Notes: generated by a model not told the origin, from the letters alone. A stretch of DNA of 54,708 nucleotides from JBCBXA01 sp039816825 (GCA_039816825.1 JBCBXA010000011.1:1-54708), one strand, 5' to 3'. Positions 41,114 through 49,633 are shown, counted from the stretch's first letter. Program-made: numbers and translations.

Positions 41114-41572
41114 GTGAAGAACGAGCTGTACAGCGTGAGCCGTCGCAATATCCGCACTTTCGGATACGCCTTCGGACTGCTCGCTGTTGTGGCCATCACC
41201 GGGTGCAGCCGCACGACAGACATTGCCGAGCTCGCCCCCGCCGCAACCGATGCCACGACCACCGCCAGCATTGCCGACGAACAAACGGCCACGTCCGACA
41301 AAGCCGTCATCGCCTCCACGATTGGCGGAGCGAAAACGCAAGGCAAGACCAGCGGCGATCTCATGGTTCTGTCCTGGGCCAATGAGGAAACGGGCAATTC
41401 CGGCACCATCACGGCCATCGAACAAGCCGTCACAGACGATGGCGAGCGCTGCTTCAGTTTTCTGACGACGCTCGAAAACTATACAGGCATCTCGCTTTAT
41501 GACGGTAAGGCGTGCGAGATGAGTGCAGGCCAGTGGGTGCTGTCTCTGTTCAAGCCGAAATCAGCGGCCTGA
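41114..41572 (+). CDS. Predicted lipoprotein, RT0821/Lpp0805-like
   Basis: The 152-residue protein has a hydrophobic segment ending in a lipobox (VAITGC) and then an Ala/Thr-rich spacer. A compact domain with the surface-antigen-like pattern of RT0821/Lpp0805 proteins follows: WANEETGNSGTITAIEQ, then CFSFLTTLENYTGIS and a C-terminal CEMSAGQWVLSLFKP. The two late Cys may pair. The start is uncertain: GTG at 41114 is preferred, with an earlier TTG and a later GTG possible and no clear ribosome site. The function is unknown. Confidence 0.65.
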   Translation: MKNELYSVSRRNIRTFGYAFGLLAVVAITGCSRTTDIAELAPAATDATTTASIADEQTATSDKAVIASTIGGAKTQGKTSGDLMVLSWANEETGNSGTITAIEQAVTDDGERCFSFLTTLENYTGISLYDGKACEMSAGQWVLSLFKPKSAA

Positions 41573-41598
41573 CCGGCTTTCCTCGGCGTTCAGGCTTC

Positions 41599-41627
41599 TT
41601 GAAACACATCCGATCCATCCATATGTA
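41599..41627 (+). promoter_or_regulatory. Predicted promoter of the dnaJ-like gene
   Basis: TTGAAA (41599-41604), 17 bases, TATGTA (41622-41627) fit a sigma-70-type promoter. Its -10 box and start point fall inside the 34-bp palindrome. Confidence 0.35.
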
Positions 41628-41653
41628 TGTTGCAAATTTGCAACATACATATG
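41620..41653. promoter_or_regulatory. Perfect 34-bp palindrome upstream of the dnaJ-like gene
   Basis: CATATGTATGTTGCAAA is followed at once by its reverse complement: 17-bp arms, no loop, no mismatch. It ends 35 bases before the ATG of the dnaJ-like gene and overlaps the predicted -10 box. No T-run follows, so it is not a terminator. It reads as an operator for a dimeric repressor, with the TTGCAAATTTGCAA core the likely contact zone. Confidence 0.75.
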
Positions 41654-41688
41654 CCTGACACACGGCATAACACCACAGGTTTGTAGCG

Positions 41689-42651
41689 ATGGCACAGGAT
41701 CCGTACCGAGTTCTCGGCGTGGCGAAGTCCGCCGACGCATCCACGATCAAAAGCGCCTTTAGAAAACTGGCCAAACAGCATCACCCGGACACGGCAGGCA
41801 GCGATGAACGTGCCAAGGCAAGGGCTCAGGCGCGCTTTGCAGAGGTCAATCAGGCCTACGAGATCCTTGGCGACGGCGACAAACGCAAACGCTACGACCG
41901 AGGTGAGATCGATGCGGACGGGACCGAACGGGCCACCTTCAACGGGTTTGGCCAAGGGTTCGGGCAGGGATTTGGCCAGGGCTTTGGTGGCGGTCGACAG
42001 CGAACACACGACCCGTTTCAAGCCGGCGGCCCGTTTGGCGACATGGGTGCCGGGGCATCCGGAACGGGCGCAGAAGATATTCTGCGGCGCATGTTCTCCG
42101 GTGGAGCCGGGTTTGGCGCGGATGGCCAAGGCAGGCGCAAGCCCGCCGCCGCAGAAACTCGTGCCGGTGTTACCCTGTCCATCAGCGATGTGTTGGGCAG
42201 TGACAAGGTCAATGTTGACACCGGCAATGGCCGAAAGCTGGCCGTGGCCATCCCGCAAGGCACGCGTGACGGCGATACCATTCGCCTGCGCGGACAGGGC
42301 CAGACAGACGCCTACGGCCAACAGGGCGATCTGCTGCTTGAGGTTACGATCAAACCGGAAAAGGGCTGGTCGATCAGGGGCGATGACCTGCTGGGGACTT
42401 TCGACGCGCCCCTCGATATCGCCGTAAATGGCGGAAAGGCCCGGGCGAAGACGCCTCGCGGAACACTGGCTCTGACCGTTGCCCCCTGGACCGATGGCGG
42501 CAAAACATTTCGCCTCAAAGGGAAAGGCCTGCCTGCCAAGAAAGGCAGCCGGACCACAAATGGTGACATGATCCTGACGATGAACATCAAACTGCCGGAA
42601 GGTCAGCCAGACGCTTTGGCCACCCTGCTCAAGCGGATGTCAGAAAGCTGA
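41689..42651 (+). CDS. DnaJ-like co-chaperone (CbpA/DnaJ without zinc domain)
   Basis: The 320-residue protein has an N-terminal J domain (YRVLGVAKSADASTIKSAFR with the HPD tripeptide in KQHHPDTAG, and YEILGDGDKRKRYDRG). A Gly/Phe stretch with four GFGQ-type repeats follows, then the substrate-binding beta domains (VTLSISDVLGSDKVNVDTGN, IRLRGQGQTDAYGQQGDLLL and the later RLKGKGLPAKKG). It lacks the CxxCxGxG zinc domain, so it is the CbpA/DjlB-like type that assists Hsp70. It follows the lipoprotein gene by 116 bases that hold the 34-bp palindrome. Confidence 0.95.
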   Translation: MAQDPYRVLGVAKSADASTIKSAFRKLAKQHHPDTAGSDERAKARAQARFAEVNQAYEILGDGDKRKRYDRGEIDADGTERATFNGFGQGFGQGFGQGFGGGRQRTHDPFQAGGPFGDMGAGASGTGAEDILRRMFSGGAGFGADGQGRRKPAAAETRAGVTLSISDVLGSDKVNVDTGNGRKLAVAIPQGTRDGDTIRLRGQGQTDAYGQQGDLLLEVTIKPEKGWSIRGDDLLGTFDAPLDIAVNGGKARAKTPRGTLALTVAPWTDGGKTFRLKGKGLPAKKGSRTTNGDMILTMNIKLPEGQPDALATLLKRMSES

Positions 42652-42731
42652 TACTATCAGGCAGAGCTAGCCAAAATGGCGGCTGGCCAGCACCACTCCG
42701 TTGATCAGTCAGCCAAAAATTTCGATTGAAT

Positions 42732-42839
42732 CTAAGGGTCGTATAGCGCCGGATGCTGGTCCTTCAGGCGCCACCAGTTGCTCGGGTTGAAGCTTTGGCA
42801 GTCCGGAGCCGCACCAAACATCTGCACACGCGATGCCAA
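42732..42839 (-). CDS. Possible 35-residue microprotein
   Basis: On the minus strand a frame of 36 codons ends in TAG at 42732-42734. It starts with TTG at 42839 (GGAGG nine bases upstream) or ATG at 42821 (29 residues). The peptide contains MFGAAPDCQSFNPSN followed by WWRLKDQHPALYDP. Two adjacent Trp and a Tyr-Asp-Pro end make it look selected rather than random. There is no signal peptide. It lies in the gap between the dnaJ-like and serine-hydrolase genes. I do not recognise the family, and it may be a chance frame. Confidence 0.4.
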   Translation of the reverse strand: MASRVQMFGAAPDCQSFNPSNWWRLKDQHPALYDP

Positions 42840-42991
42840 GACAGGCCACCTCCACTTTCGGCTTCAAGGCTTGAAGGTGTTTGACGTTTACGTTTCAGGC
42901 AGTCACGGTCCCAGAGTTGCAGCCTTTCAGGTGGTCACGCTGGGACGACGGCACACTAACACTGCAGCACACTGGCATTGCAGAAACGAGC

Positions 42992-44212
42992 ATGCAGAAA
43001 GACAGGGGAAACGACACAATCATGCTGCGAAAACTTGGTCTTGGATTTCTGTCGATCTGCGTTCTCGTCGCTGCGCTCGCCATCTGGCGCGCGGACGACA
43101 TCAGGCGTTTACTGGCGGTCAACAGCCTGTTCTCGGCGGAGCATATCGTTTCAAACTTCTCGTCCATGGACACCATGTTCCATGCCCGCTCGGTGCCCGT
43201 CTCCGGCGAAGTGGAGGCTTGGCCACGCAACGAGGCGCCGCTGCCAGAAGTCATCGCAACCTCCGGCCAACCCCTCGACGTTCAGGCCTATCTGCAATCG
43301 ACGACCACCACGTCTCTGATTGTCATTCTCGACGGCGCTATCGTGCATGAAAGCTACTATCTGGGGACCGGAGAAGAGGATCTGCGGATTTCGTGGTCCA
43401 TGGCCAAGAGCATGTTGTCCGTTGCCATTGGAGTGGCCGTTGACAATGGCCTCATTGACCTCGACCGGACCGTTGACAGCTACGTCCCGTCTCTTGCGGG
43501 AAGCGCCTATGAAGGCGCCACCGTCCGCAACGTGCTGAACATGGCAAGCGGCGTGCGGTTCAACGAGGACTATCTGGATTTCTGGTCCGACATCAACAAA
43601 ATGGGCCGCGTGCTGGCCATCGGCGGATCCATGGACGGTTTTGCAGCCGAGGTAGACGAGCGGGATCGCGAGCCTGGCAGCGCACGGCAGTACATCTCCA
43701 TCGACACCCATGTTGCAGCGATGGTGCTGCGAGCCGCGACCGGACAGGACCTGCCGGACTATATTGGCCAGACTATCTTCTCTCCGATCGGCCTCGAGCG
43801 CGAGCCCTATTACGTAACCGATGAAAATGGTGTCGCCTTCGCGCTGGGCGGCATGAACATGACGACCCGGGATTATGCGCGCTTCGGCCAGATGGTTCTG
43901 GATGGCGGCCAATGGGCGGGCGTTCAGGTGGTGCCCGAAGAGTGGATCGAGCAGTCCACGGCCCCATCAGCGCCAACAGCAACGCGCAATGATGGCTTTG
44001 ACTATGGCTACCAATGGTGGATTCCCGAGGGCATTGAGGGCGTCATCCTCGCGCGGGGCGTCTACGGCCAGTTCATCTGGATCGACCGCAACACGAATAG
44101 TGTCATCGTGAAAACATCCGGTGATCGAAACTTCCGGCAGCGCGGCGCGATGGCCCGTGCAGTGGCGTTCTTCAACGGTTTGACCACTCACTATGCTGGC
44201 CGCACGCCCTGA
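42992..44212 (+). CDS. Serine hydrolase (beta-lactamase class C/PBP-like fold)
   Basis: The 406-residue protein has an N-terminal membrane anchor or signal (LGLGFLSICVLVAALAIW) and the class C/DD-peptidase fold: SxxK in ISWSMAKSMLSVAIG (nucleophile Ser and Lys), the Tyr motif in QYISIDTHVAA, and a third box that is unusual, ARGVYGQFIWIDR, instead of K/H-T/S-G. The lead segment FHARSVPVSGEVEAWP is typical of 6-aminohexanoate-oligomer hydrolase-like and EstB-like esterases. It probably hydrolyses an ester or amide in the periplasm; the substrate is unknown. An ATG ten codons later with AGGGGA upstream is an alternative start. Confidence 0.85.
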   Translation: MQKDRGNDTIMLRKLGLGFLSICVLVAALAIWRADDIRRLLAVNSLFSAEHIVSNFSSMDTMFHARSVPVSGEVEAWPRNEAPLPEVIATSGQPLDVQAYLQSTTTTSLIVILDGAIVHESYYLGTGEEDLRISWSMAKSMLSVAIGVAVDNGLIDLDRTVDSYVPSLAGSAYEGATVRNVLNMASGVRFNEDYLDFWSDINKMGRVLAIGGSMDGFAAEVDERDREPGSARQYISIDTHVAAMVLRAATGQDLPDYIGQTIFSPIGLEREPYYVTDENGVAFALGGMNMTTRDYARFGQMVLDGGQWAGVQVVPEEWIEQSTAPSAPTATRNDGFDYGYQWWIPEGIEGVILARGVYGQFIWIDRNTNSVIVKTSGDRNFRQRGAMARAVAFFNGLTTHYAGRTP

Positions 44213-44236
44213 ACGAGACGCCCCGTGGCGACGACG

Positions 44237-44273
44237 CGATATGTTGCCCGCTCACAGCCCCTGTGGCATATCG
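44237..44273. other. Hairpin in the fabI leader
   Basis: CGATATG and CATATCG (7-bp arms) enclose a second stem, CACAG-ccc-CTGTG, with a bulge on the left side. It lies 28 bases before the fabI start. No function is evident. Confidence 0.3.
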
Positions 44274-44301
44274 ACCGCAACAATACGACAGGGGAAAACC
44301 G

Positions 44302-45129
44302 ATGGGCGATAAGCCATCTGCAAACGGCGTGATGGCCGGCAAACGCGGCCTGATCATGGGTCTGGCAAACAATCGCTCCATTGCCTGGGGCATCGCCAAA
44401 AGCCTGCACGAGGCGGGGGCCGAGCTGGCTTTTACCTATCAGGGCGACGCGCTGAAGAAGCGGGTTGAGCCGCTCTGCAATGAGCTCAATGGGGTGCTTG
44501 CCGGCCATTGTGATGTGACCGATCCCGACAGCATGGATGCAGCCTTCAAGGCCGTCGAAGACGCCTGGGGAACGATCGACTTCGTCGTCCACGCCATCGC
44601 CTTCTCCGACAAGACGGAACTGGACGGCCGGTTCATCGACACGACGGCACCCAACTTTGAGCGCACGATGAACATCTCGGTCTACTCGCTGGTGGCTGTT
44701 GCCCAGCGCGCCGAGAAACTGATGACCGAGGGTGGCTCCATTCTCACGTTGACCTATTACGGCGCCGAGAAGGTGATGCCGCATTACAATGTGATGGGTG
44801 TGGCGAAGGCCGGCCTCGAGGCATCCGTTCGCTATCTGGCAGAAGATCTCGGCAAGAACGGCATCCGCGTGAACGCGATCTCCGCAGGCCCGATCAAGAC
44901 ACTGGCTGCATCCGGCATTGGTGACTTCCGCTACATCCTCAAATGGAACGAATACAACGCTCCCATGCGCCGGGCGACGACCATTGAAGAAGTCGGCGAC
45001 ACCGCCATGTTCCTGGCGTCGGACTTGTCGCGAGGCATCACCGGCGAAGTCATCCATGTTGATTCCGGCTACCACGCTGTTGGCATGAAGGCGGTTGATG
45101 CCCCTGACATATCGGTCGACAAGAGCTGA
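44302..45129 (+). CDS. fabI: Enoyl-[acyl-carrier-protein] reductase FabI
   Basis: The 275-residue NADH-dependent reductase completes each round of fatty-acid elongation. It has the FabI nucleotide region GLIMGLANNRSIAWGIAKSL and GHCDVTDPDSM. The middle HAIAFSDKTEL and the catalytic Tyr and Lys in YNVMGVAKAGLEASVRYLA follow (Y-x6-K), and then INAISAGPIKTLAASGI with the substrate loop. AGGGGA before the ATG at 44302 decides the start. It is the target of triclosan in other bacteria. A histidine phosphatase gene follows within eight bases. Confidence 0.97.
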   Translation: MGDKPSANGVMAGKRGLIMGLANNRSIAWGIAKSLHEAGAELAFTYQGDALKKRVEPLCNELNGVLAGHCDVTDPDSMDAAFKAVEDAWGTIDFVVHAIAFSDKTELDGRFIDTTAPNFERTMNISVYSLVAVAQRAEKLMTEGGSILTLTYYGAEKVMPHYNVMGVAKAGLEASVRYLAEDLGKNGIRVNAISAGPIKTLAASGIGDFRYILKWNEYNAPMRRATTIEEVGDTAMFLASDLSRGITGEVIHVDSGYHAVGMKAVDAPDISVDKS

Positions 45130-45136
45130 CCTGATT

Positions 45137-45778
45137 GTGGCGCCACTCACCCAATTGAAGCGCCGCATCCTTTTTGTGCGCCATGGCGAGACCGACTGGA
45201 ACGCCGAACGGCGCATGCAGGGTCAGCGCAACGTACCGCTCAACCAGAAGGGCGAAAGCCAGGCCCGCACCGTCGGTGAGATTCTGGCGGGGCTTCTTTC
45301 AGCAGGCAATGAGGTAGACGTCTGGTGCAGTCCTTTGATGCGATGCCAGCGCACCTATGAATTGGCGTCAGAGACCTATCGCGCCGCTTTCGGCGCGCCC
45401 CTTCCTGCTCCTTCATTCGATGACCGTCTGAAGGAAATCACATTCGGACCCATGGAGGGCAAAACCCTCGCCGAACTGCCGCCCGAACAGGCGGAGGCCC
45501 GCGCGAAGGACCATTGGGCTTTCAGAGTTGAAGGCGCAGAGAGCTATGCCGATGGTGCAGTGCGCGCCGCTGACTGGCTGTCTGAACAAACCAGCTCAGC
45601 CGCCCCTCTCCTGGTCTTCTCCCATAGCGGCATATGCCGCGGGCTCCGCCACGTCCTGCTCAACATCCCCGGCGAGGAAGCATCCAACTCAGCGATCCCG
45701 CAGGGTGTGGTTATTGAGTGGAGCAAGTGGAGCAATAAGGGTGGATCGTGGTCAGAGGAGCGATTTACCGGGACCTGA
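45137..45778 (+). CDS. Histidine phosphatase / phosphoglycerate mutase-like
   Basis: The 213-residue protein has the RHG motif FVRHGETDWNAERRMQGQRN, the WCSPLMRCQRTYELA segment, RLKEITFGPMEGKTLAELPP with a catalytic Glu, and the second His in LVFSHSGICRGL. These are histidine-phosphatase-fold features. It may be a cofactor-dependent mutase or a phosphatase of another substrate. The GTG start at 45137 lies seven bases after the fabI stop, so the genes are probably coupled. An earlier ATG inside fabI is an unlikely start. Confidence 0.85.
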   Translation: MAPLTQLKRRILFVRHGETDWNAERRMQGQRNVPLNQKGESQARTVGEILAGLLSAGNEVDVWCSPLMRCQRTYELASETYRAAFGAPLPAPSFDDRLKEITFGPMEGKTLAELPPEQAEARAKDHWAFRVEGAESYADGAVRAADWLSEQTSSAAPLLVFSHSGICRGLRHVLLNIPGEEASNSAIPQGVVIEWSKWSNKGGSWSEERFTGT

Positions 45779-45876
45779 TGGGCTCGACACATCACCGCAC
45801 GCAGTGGGTTTGACCGGCTCACGCAACGACCATAGAACCCCTCGAATGGACAAGTTCTCGCGCCTGGTAGTCACCC

Positions 45877-47004
45877 ATGTCTCACAATTCTTTCGGACAT
45901 TTGTTCCGCTTCACCACCTGGGGCGAGAGCCACGGGCCTGCCCTGGGCGTGGTGGTGGATGGCTGCCCGCCTGGGCTCGAGATCAGCGAAGCTGAAATCC
46001 AGGCCTATCTGGACCGCCGCAAGCCCGGCACCAGCAAGTTCGTGACCCAACGGCGCGAGCCCGATGCGGTTCGGGTGCTGTCCGGCGTAATGCCGAAACC
46101 GCTCGTTGATGAAACCGAGCCGGACGATTCGACGACACTCATCACCACCGGCACCCCGATCTCGATGATGATCGAGAACAAGGATCAGCGCTCCAAGGAC
46201 TATGGCGAGATTCGCCGCCAATATCGCCCCGGCCATGCCGACTTTGCCTATGACGCCAAATACGGCATCCGTGATTATCGCGGCGGTGGGCGGTCTTCGG
46301 CGCGGGAAACCGCGGCCCGCGTGGCAGCCGGCGCGATCGCCCGCAAAGTATTGGAAGCCAGCTTCCCGATGGTCAAAATCCGCGCGGCCATGGTGGGCAT
46401 GGGCACCCAAAGCATCGACCGCACAAACTGGGATTGGGACGAGGTCAACCGCAACCCGTTCTTCATGCCCGACGCCCAAGCAGTGGGGCGTTGGGAGACC
46501 TATCTCGAAGAGGTGCGCAAAGCTGGTTCATCGGTTGGCGCGCTGATCGAAGTGCAGGCCCAGGGCATTCCGGCGGGTCTCGGCGCGCCTGTGTACGGCA
46601 AACTCGACCAGGACATCGCGTCCGCCCTCATGTCGATCAACGCCGTCAAAGGGGTTGAGATCGGCAACGGTATGGAGGCGGCGTCGCTGACCGGCGAAGA
46701 AAACGCCGACGAGATTCGCATGGGCGCGGATGGCCAACCGGAGTTTCTGAGCAACAATTCAGGCGGCGTGCTGGGCGGCATCTCCAATGGCGACACCATC
46801 GTGGCGCGCTTCGCCGTGAAGCCCACAAGCTCGATCCTCACAGAGCGCCGCTCCATCGACGCCGATGGCCAGGAAGTCGATGTGCGCACCAAAGGCCGGC
46901 ACGACCCGTGTGTGGGCATCCGCGCTGTACCGATTGCCGAAGCCATGATGGCGTGTGTGCTGGCCGATCACTGGTTGCGGCATCGGGGGCAGGTTGGGTG
47001 GTAG
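45877..47004 (+). CDS. aroC: Chorismate synthase
   Basis: The 375-residue FMN enzyme makes chorismate, the last common step of the shikimate pathway. Landmarks are the N-terminal FGHLFRFTTWGESHGPALG, SKFVTQRREPDAVRVLSGV, the conserved DYRGGGRSSARETAARVAAG and the C-terminal GRHDPCVGIRAVPIAEAMM. Length and start are normal for the family. The downstream orphan gene overlaps its last seven bases. Confidence 0.98.
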   Translation: MSHNSFGHLFRFTTWGESHGPALGVVVDGCPPGLEISEAEIQAYLDRRKPGTSKFVTQRREPDAVRVLSGVMPKPLVDETEPDDSTTLITTGTPISMMIENKDQRSKDYGEIRRQYRPGHADFAYDAKYGIRDYRGGGRSSARETAARVAAGAIARKVLEASFPMVKIRAAMVGMGTQSIDRTNWDWDEVNRNPFFMPDAQAVGRWETYLEEVRKAGSSVGALIEVQAQGIPAGLGAPVYGKLDQDIASALMSINAVKGVEIGNGMEAASLTGEENADEIRMGADGQPEFLSNNSGGVLGGISNGDTIVARFAVKPTSSILTERRSIDADGQEVDVRTKGRHDPCVGIRAVPIAEAMMACVLADHWLRHRGQVGW

Positions 47005-47510
47005 CTATAGTTCCCGGCCCCGCGGAAGATGATCCACCCCGGATCGGCATTCGTGAACTGCACCCAAACTCTGAACTGATCGTTTCGACTCTGCCTCCCA
47101 TAGTGATAGCGGTGGGTTTGTTCGCAGAGACGTTTACTCTGGGCAGCCTGAGCAAAGGCGGCGCGCTAGCCGTTTCGTTTGCGATTTTACTTCAGTGGCT
47201 CATTGCAAGACATGACGGACTACTCCGTGTGTCATGGATGCGTTTCAACTTCGACCGATCAGAAATCTTCCTGGAGCAACTTTTGCAGTTGGGACATGAA
47301 CATCATGAGGGGTTTGATGAGGGCCGGTCACCGCGACTGCGAACGGCTGCTGAATTAGGCGAGATATGCCTCGAGAAGATGGACAGAATTGATGCAGTTC
47401 TAGAGCGTCGCAGGACGTTGAACTGGATAGCCTTGGGGTATGCAATAACCGGAACTCTTCTGTGGGGTTTTGGCGACGACATCTCAAAGTTCCTAGGTAT
47501 TGGCGGATGA
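46998..47510 (+). CDS. Orphan membrane protein after aroC
   Basis: The 170-residue protein starts with GTG overlapping the aroC stop, with GGGCAGG upstream. It has one hydrophobic hairpin near residues 20-55 (STLPPIVIAVGLFAETF and GGALAVSFAILLQWLIA), a polar, likely helical middle with SEIFLEQLLQLGHEHHEGFD, then LERRRTLNWIALGYAITG and a C-terminal membrane helix. I recognise no family. Its codons are visibly lower in GC than aroC and ribB around it, which suggests transfer. It occupies the space between aroC and ribB and probably arrived by insertion. No mobile-element remnants flank it. Confidence 0.7.
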   Translation: MVAIVPGPAEDDPPRIGIRELHPNSELIVSTLPPIVIAVGLFAETFTLGSLSKGGALAVSFAILLQWLIARHDGLLRVSWMRFNFDRSEIFLEQLLQLGHEHHEGFDEGRSPRLRTAAELGEICLEKMDRIDAVLERRRTLNWIALGYAITGTLLWGFGDDISKFLGIGG

Positions 47511-47517
47511 CTATATC

Positions 47518-48621
47518 ATGACCTACAACCAAACCCGCGTCGTGGACGCCATTCGTGCTTTTGAAGCTGGCGAGATCGTTGTCGTCACAGATGATGATGA
47601 CCGCGAGAACGAAGGCGATCTGATCATCGCCGCCGTGCATTGCACGCCCGAGAAGATGGCATTCATCGTGCGCCACACGTCCGGCATCGTCTGTACCCCG
47701 ATGGAGCGTTCGGAGGCCAAGCGCCTGAACCTCACGGCCATGGTGGCGGACAATGATGCGCCCCACGCGACGGCCTTCACCGTGACCGTGGACTACAAGC
47801 ATGGCACCACCACCGGGATTTCTGCCGACGACCGCACCTTGACGGCGCGCAACCTAGCCAACCCCAACGCCGGGGCAGAGGATTTTGTGCGTCCGGGCCA
47901 CATCTTCCCGCTGGTAGCCCGCGAGGGCGGCGTGCTCATGCGCTCCGGCCACACCGAAGCTGCTGTCGATCTGTGCAAGCTCGCTGGTCTGCCGCCCGTG
48001 GGCGTGATCTGCGAGATGGTGAACGATGATGGCACTGTGATGCGTGGCCCGCAGGTGGCCGACTTTGCCGAAGAGCATGGTCTCAAGCAGGTATCGGTGG
48101 CGGACCTGATCGCCTACCGCCAGCGCAAGGAAACGCTCGTCAGCCGCGACGCCACCTTCTCCATCGACAGCCCCCACGGCCCGGCGGAAGCCTTCGCTTA
48201 CTCCCTGCCCTGGGAACCGATGCAGCACCTCGCCGTGGTCTATGGCGACATCCGGGATGGCGAAGACGTGCCCGTACGGCTCCACGTTGAAGATGTGGCC
48301 GAAGACGTGTTCGGCACAAAGCCTGCGATCCATGACATCCGCCAGAAGATTGCCGACGCAGGCCGCGGTGTGATCGTCTATCTGCGGCAGGGCTCCGTGG
48401 GCGTCGGCGGTCAGGGCAGGGTGCAACGAGCAGACACCTCTGACCGCGAAGACCATGCCGAGCAGCAGGAGCGCGATGAGGAATGGCTGGAGATCGGTCT
48501 GGGCGCGCAGATCCTGAAAGATTTGGGCGTACGCTCCATCCGGCTCCTCGCCTCGCGCGAACGTCATTATGTCGGATTGTCCGGCTTCGATATCGAGATC
48601 GTGGACACTGAAATAGTATAG
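47518..48621 (+). CDS. ribB: 3,4-dihydroxy-2-butanone 4-phosphate synthase with degenerate GCHII-like domain
   Basis: The 367-residue protein has an intact RibB domain at residues 1 to about 205: VVVTDDDDRENEGDLIIAA, the RHTSGIVCTPM segment, TGISADDRTLTAR and RSGHTEAAVDLCKLAGLPP, with all the acidic metal ligands. It makes the four-carbon unit of riboflavin. The remaining 160 residues resemble GTP cyclohydrolase II but lack the zinc cysteines: RLHVEDVAEDVFGTKPA stands where active enzymes have S-E-C...C-D-C. The second half is probably inactive, as in the RibBX-type proteins. The ATG at 47518 is preferred; TTG at 47500 would add six residues. Confidence 0.93.
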   Translation: MTYNQTRVVDAIRAFEAGEIVVVTDDDDRENEGDLIIAAVHCTPEKMAFIVRHTSGIVCTPMERSEAKRLNLTAMVADNDAPHATAFTVTVDYKHGTTTGISADDRTLTARNLANPNAGAEDFVRPGHIFPLVAREGGVLMRSGHTEAAVDLCKLAGLPPVGVICEMVNDDGTVMRGPQVADFAEEHGLKQVSVADLIAYRQRKETLVSRDATFSIDSPHGPAEAFAYSLPWEPMQHLAVVYGDIRDGEDVPVRLHVEDVAEDVFGTKPAIHDIRQKIADAGRGVIVYLRQGSVGVGGQGRVQRADTSDREDHAEQQERDEEWLEIGLGAQILKDLGVRSIRLLASRERHYVGLSGFDIEIVDTEIV

Positions 48622-48628
48622 GCCCACC

Positions 48629-49633
48629 ATGCGCAGACTGACTGGACCCCTCGCCCTTGTGACCGCCCTCGCTGCAGGGCTGGCAATTGGGTGCAGCGCG
48701 GCTCTGGCACAGGAAAGCCGGCGAGGACCGCTGGCAGCGCTGACCAAGCTGGGAAAACTTAACCCGCCGCCTGATGCGCGCATTGTTTTCTCGCCTGTCC
48801 GGGACAGCAAGATTGAGTGGGCCGCCTTTGTTCAGGCAACCGATCGCTACGCCCACGGCGTGCTGGGAGACGCCATCGAAGCGTCGGGCATCGCCGTACA
48901 GCTTCGCGGCAACGAACTGGTCAGCGTTCAGTTGAACCGCGATGTGTATGAGGACATCGACCCGCGCCTCGTGCAGCTCGATGCCGACAGGGACCCGGGC
49001 CTTGAGATCGTTGTTCTCCAGTCCAAACCGAGCGGCGGAGGCTCGGTCGCTGTCTATGGCTTGCTGGAGAATGATGACGGCACGCACCGCCTCTCCCGGC
49101 TGGCGCAGACGCCCTATATCGGCACTCCAAATCGCTGGCTGAACGTGGCTGGCATAGCGGACTATGATGGCGACGGGCGCATGGAGATCGCGGTCGTCGA
49201 GACCCCGCACATTGGCGGCGAACTGCAGTTCTGGCGCTACATCACAGGCGACGACATGTTGGCGAGCCGACTGGACCTGGCGGGCGCCCGGCGCGGCTTT
49301 TCCAACCATGCCATCGGATCCCGCGACCTGGCTCTGAGCGCAACACTGGATTGGAACGGCGACGGCCTGCCTGATCTGGTGGTCCCGACGGCCAATCGTA
49401 AAGGCCTTAAGGTCGTGACACTGGCCGATGGCGACGTGGAAGAGTTGGGCAGCTTTGACCTTGGAGCAGAGGTGGCTGGAAATTTCAAAGCAGGGCCACG
49501 CGTTGAAGTACCACTCAAGAACGGGTCGACATTCGCATTGCCCTCCTACGCCAAACCCAAGCGATATCCGGTGCCTAAATCGGGGCATGAAACTCGTGGG
49601 CGCGACGAAGGGCACCTGTTGCTGAACCGATAA
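48629..49633 (+). CDS. Exported VCBS/FG-GAP repeat protein
   Basis: The 334-residue protein has a signal peptide (RRLTGPLALVTALAAGLAIG, ending at an Ala-x-Ala before QESRR) and a beta-propeller-like body with calcium-binding loops: QLDADRDPGLEIVVL, YDGDGRMEIAVVE and WNGDGLPDLVVP. These D-x-D/N-G-D-G loops are typical of FG-GAP/VCBS propellers. It is probably periplasmic or surface-exposed and may bind a partner protein or sugar. It follows ribB by seven bases. Confidence 0.85.
   Translation: MRRLTGPLALVTALAAGLAIGCSAALAQESRRGPLAALTKLGKLNPPPDARIVFSPVRDSKIEWAAFVQATDRYAHGVLGDAIEASGIAVQLRGNELVSVQLNRDVYEDIDPRLVQLDADRDPGLEIVVLQSKPSGGGSVAVYGLLENDDGTHRLSRLAQTPYIGTPNRWLNVAGIADYDGDGRMEIAVVETPHIGGELQFWRYITGDDMLASRLDLAGARRGFSNHAIGSRDLALSATLDWNGDGLPDLVVPTANRKGLKVVTLADGDVEELGSFDLGAEVAGNFKAGPRVEVPLKNGSTFALPSYAKPKRYPVPKSGHETRGRDEGHLLLNR

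Noticed and set aside
46908..46997. Upstream part of the orphan frame inside aroC
   Set aside because: It is out-of-frame aroC sequence; the GTG at 46998 has its own ribosome site.
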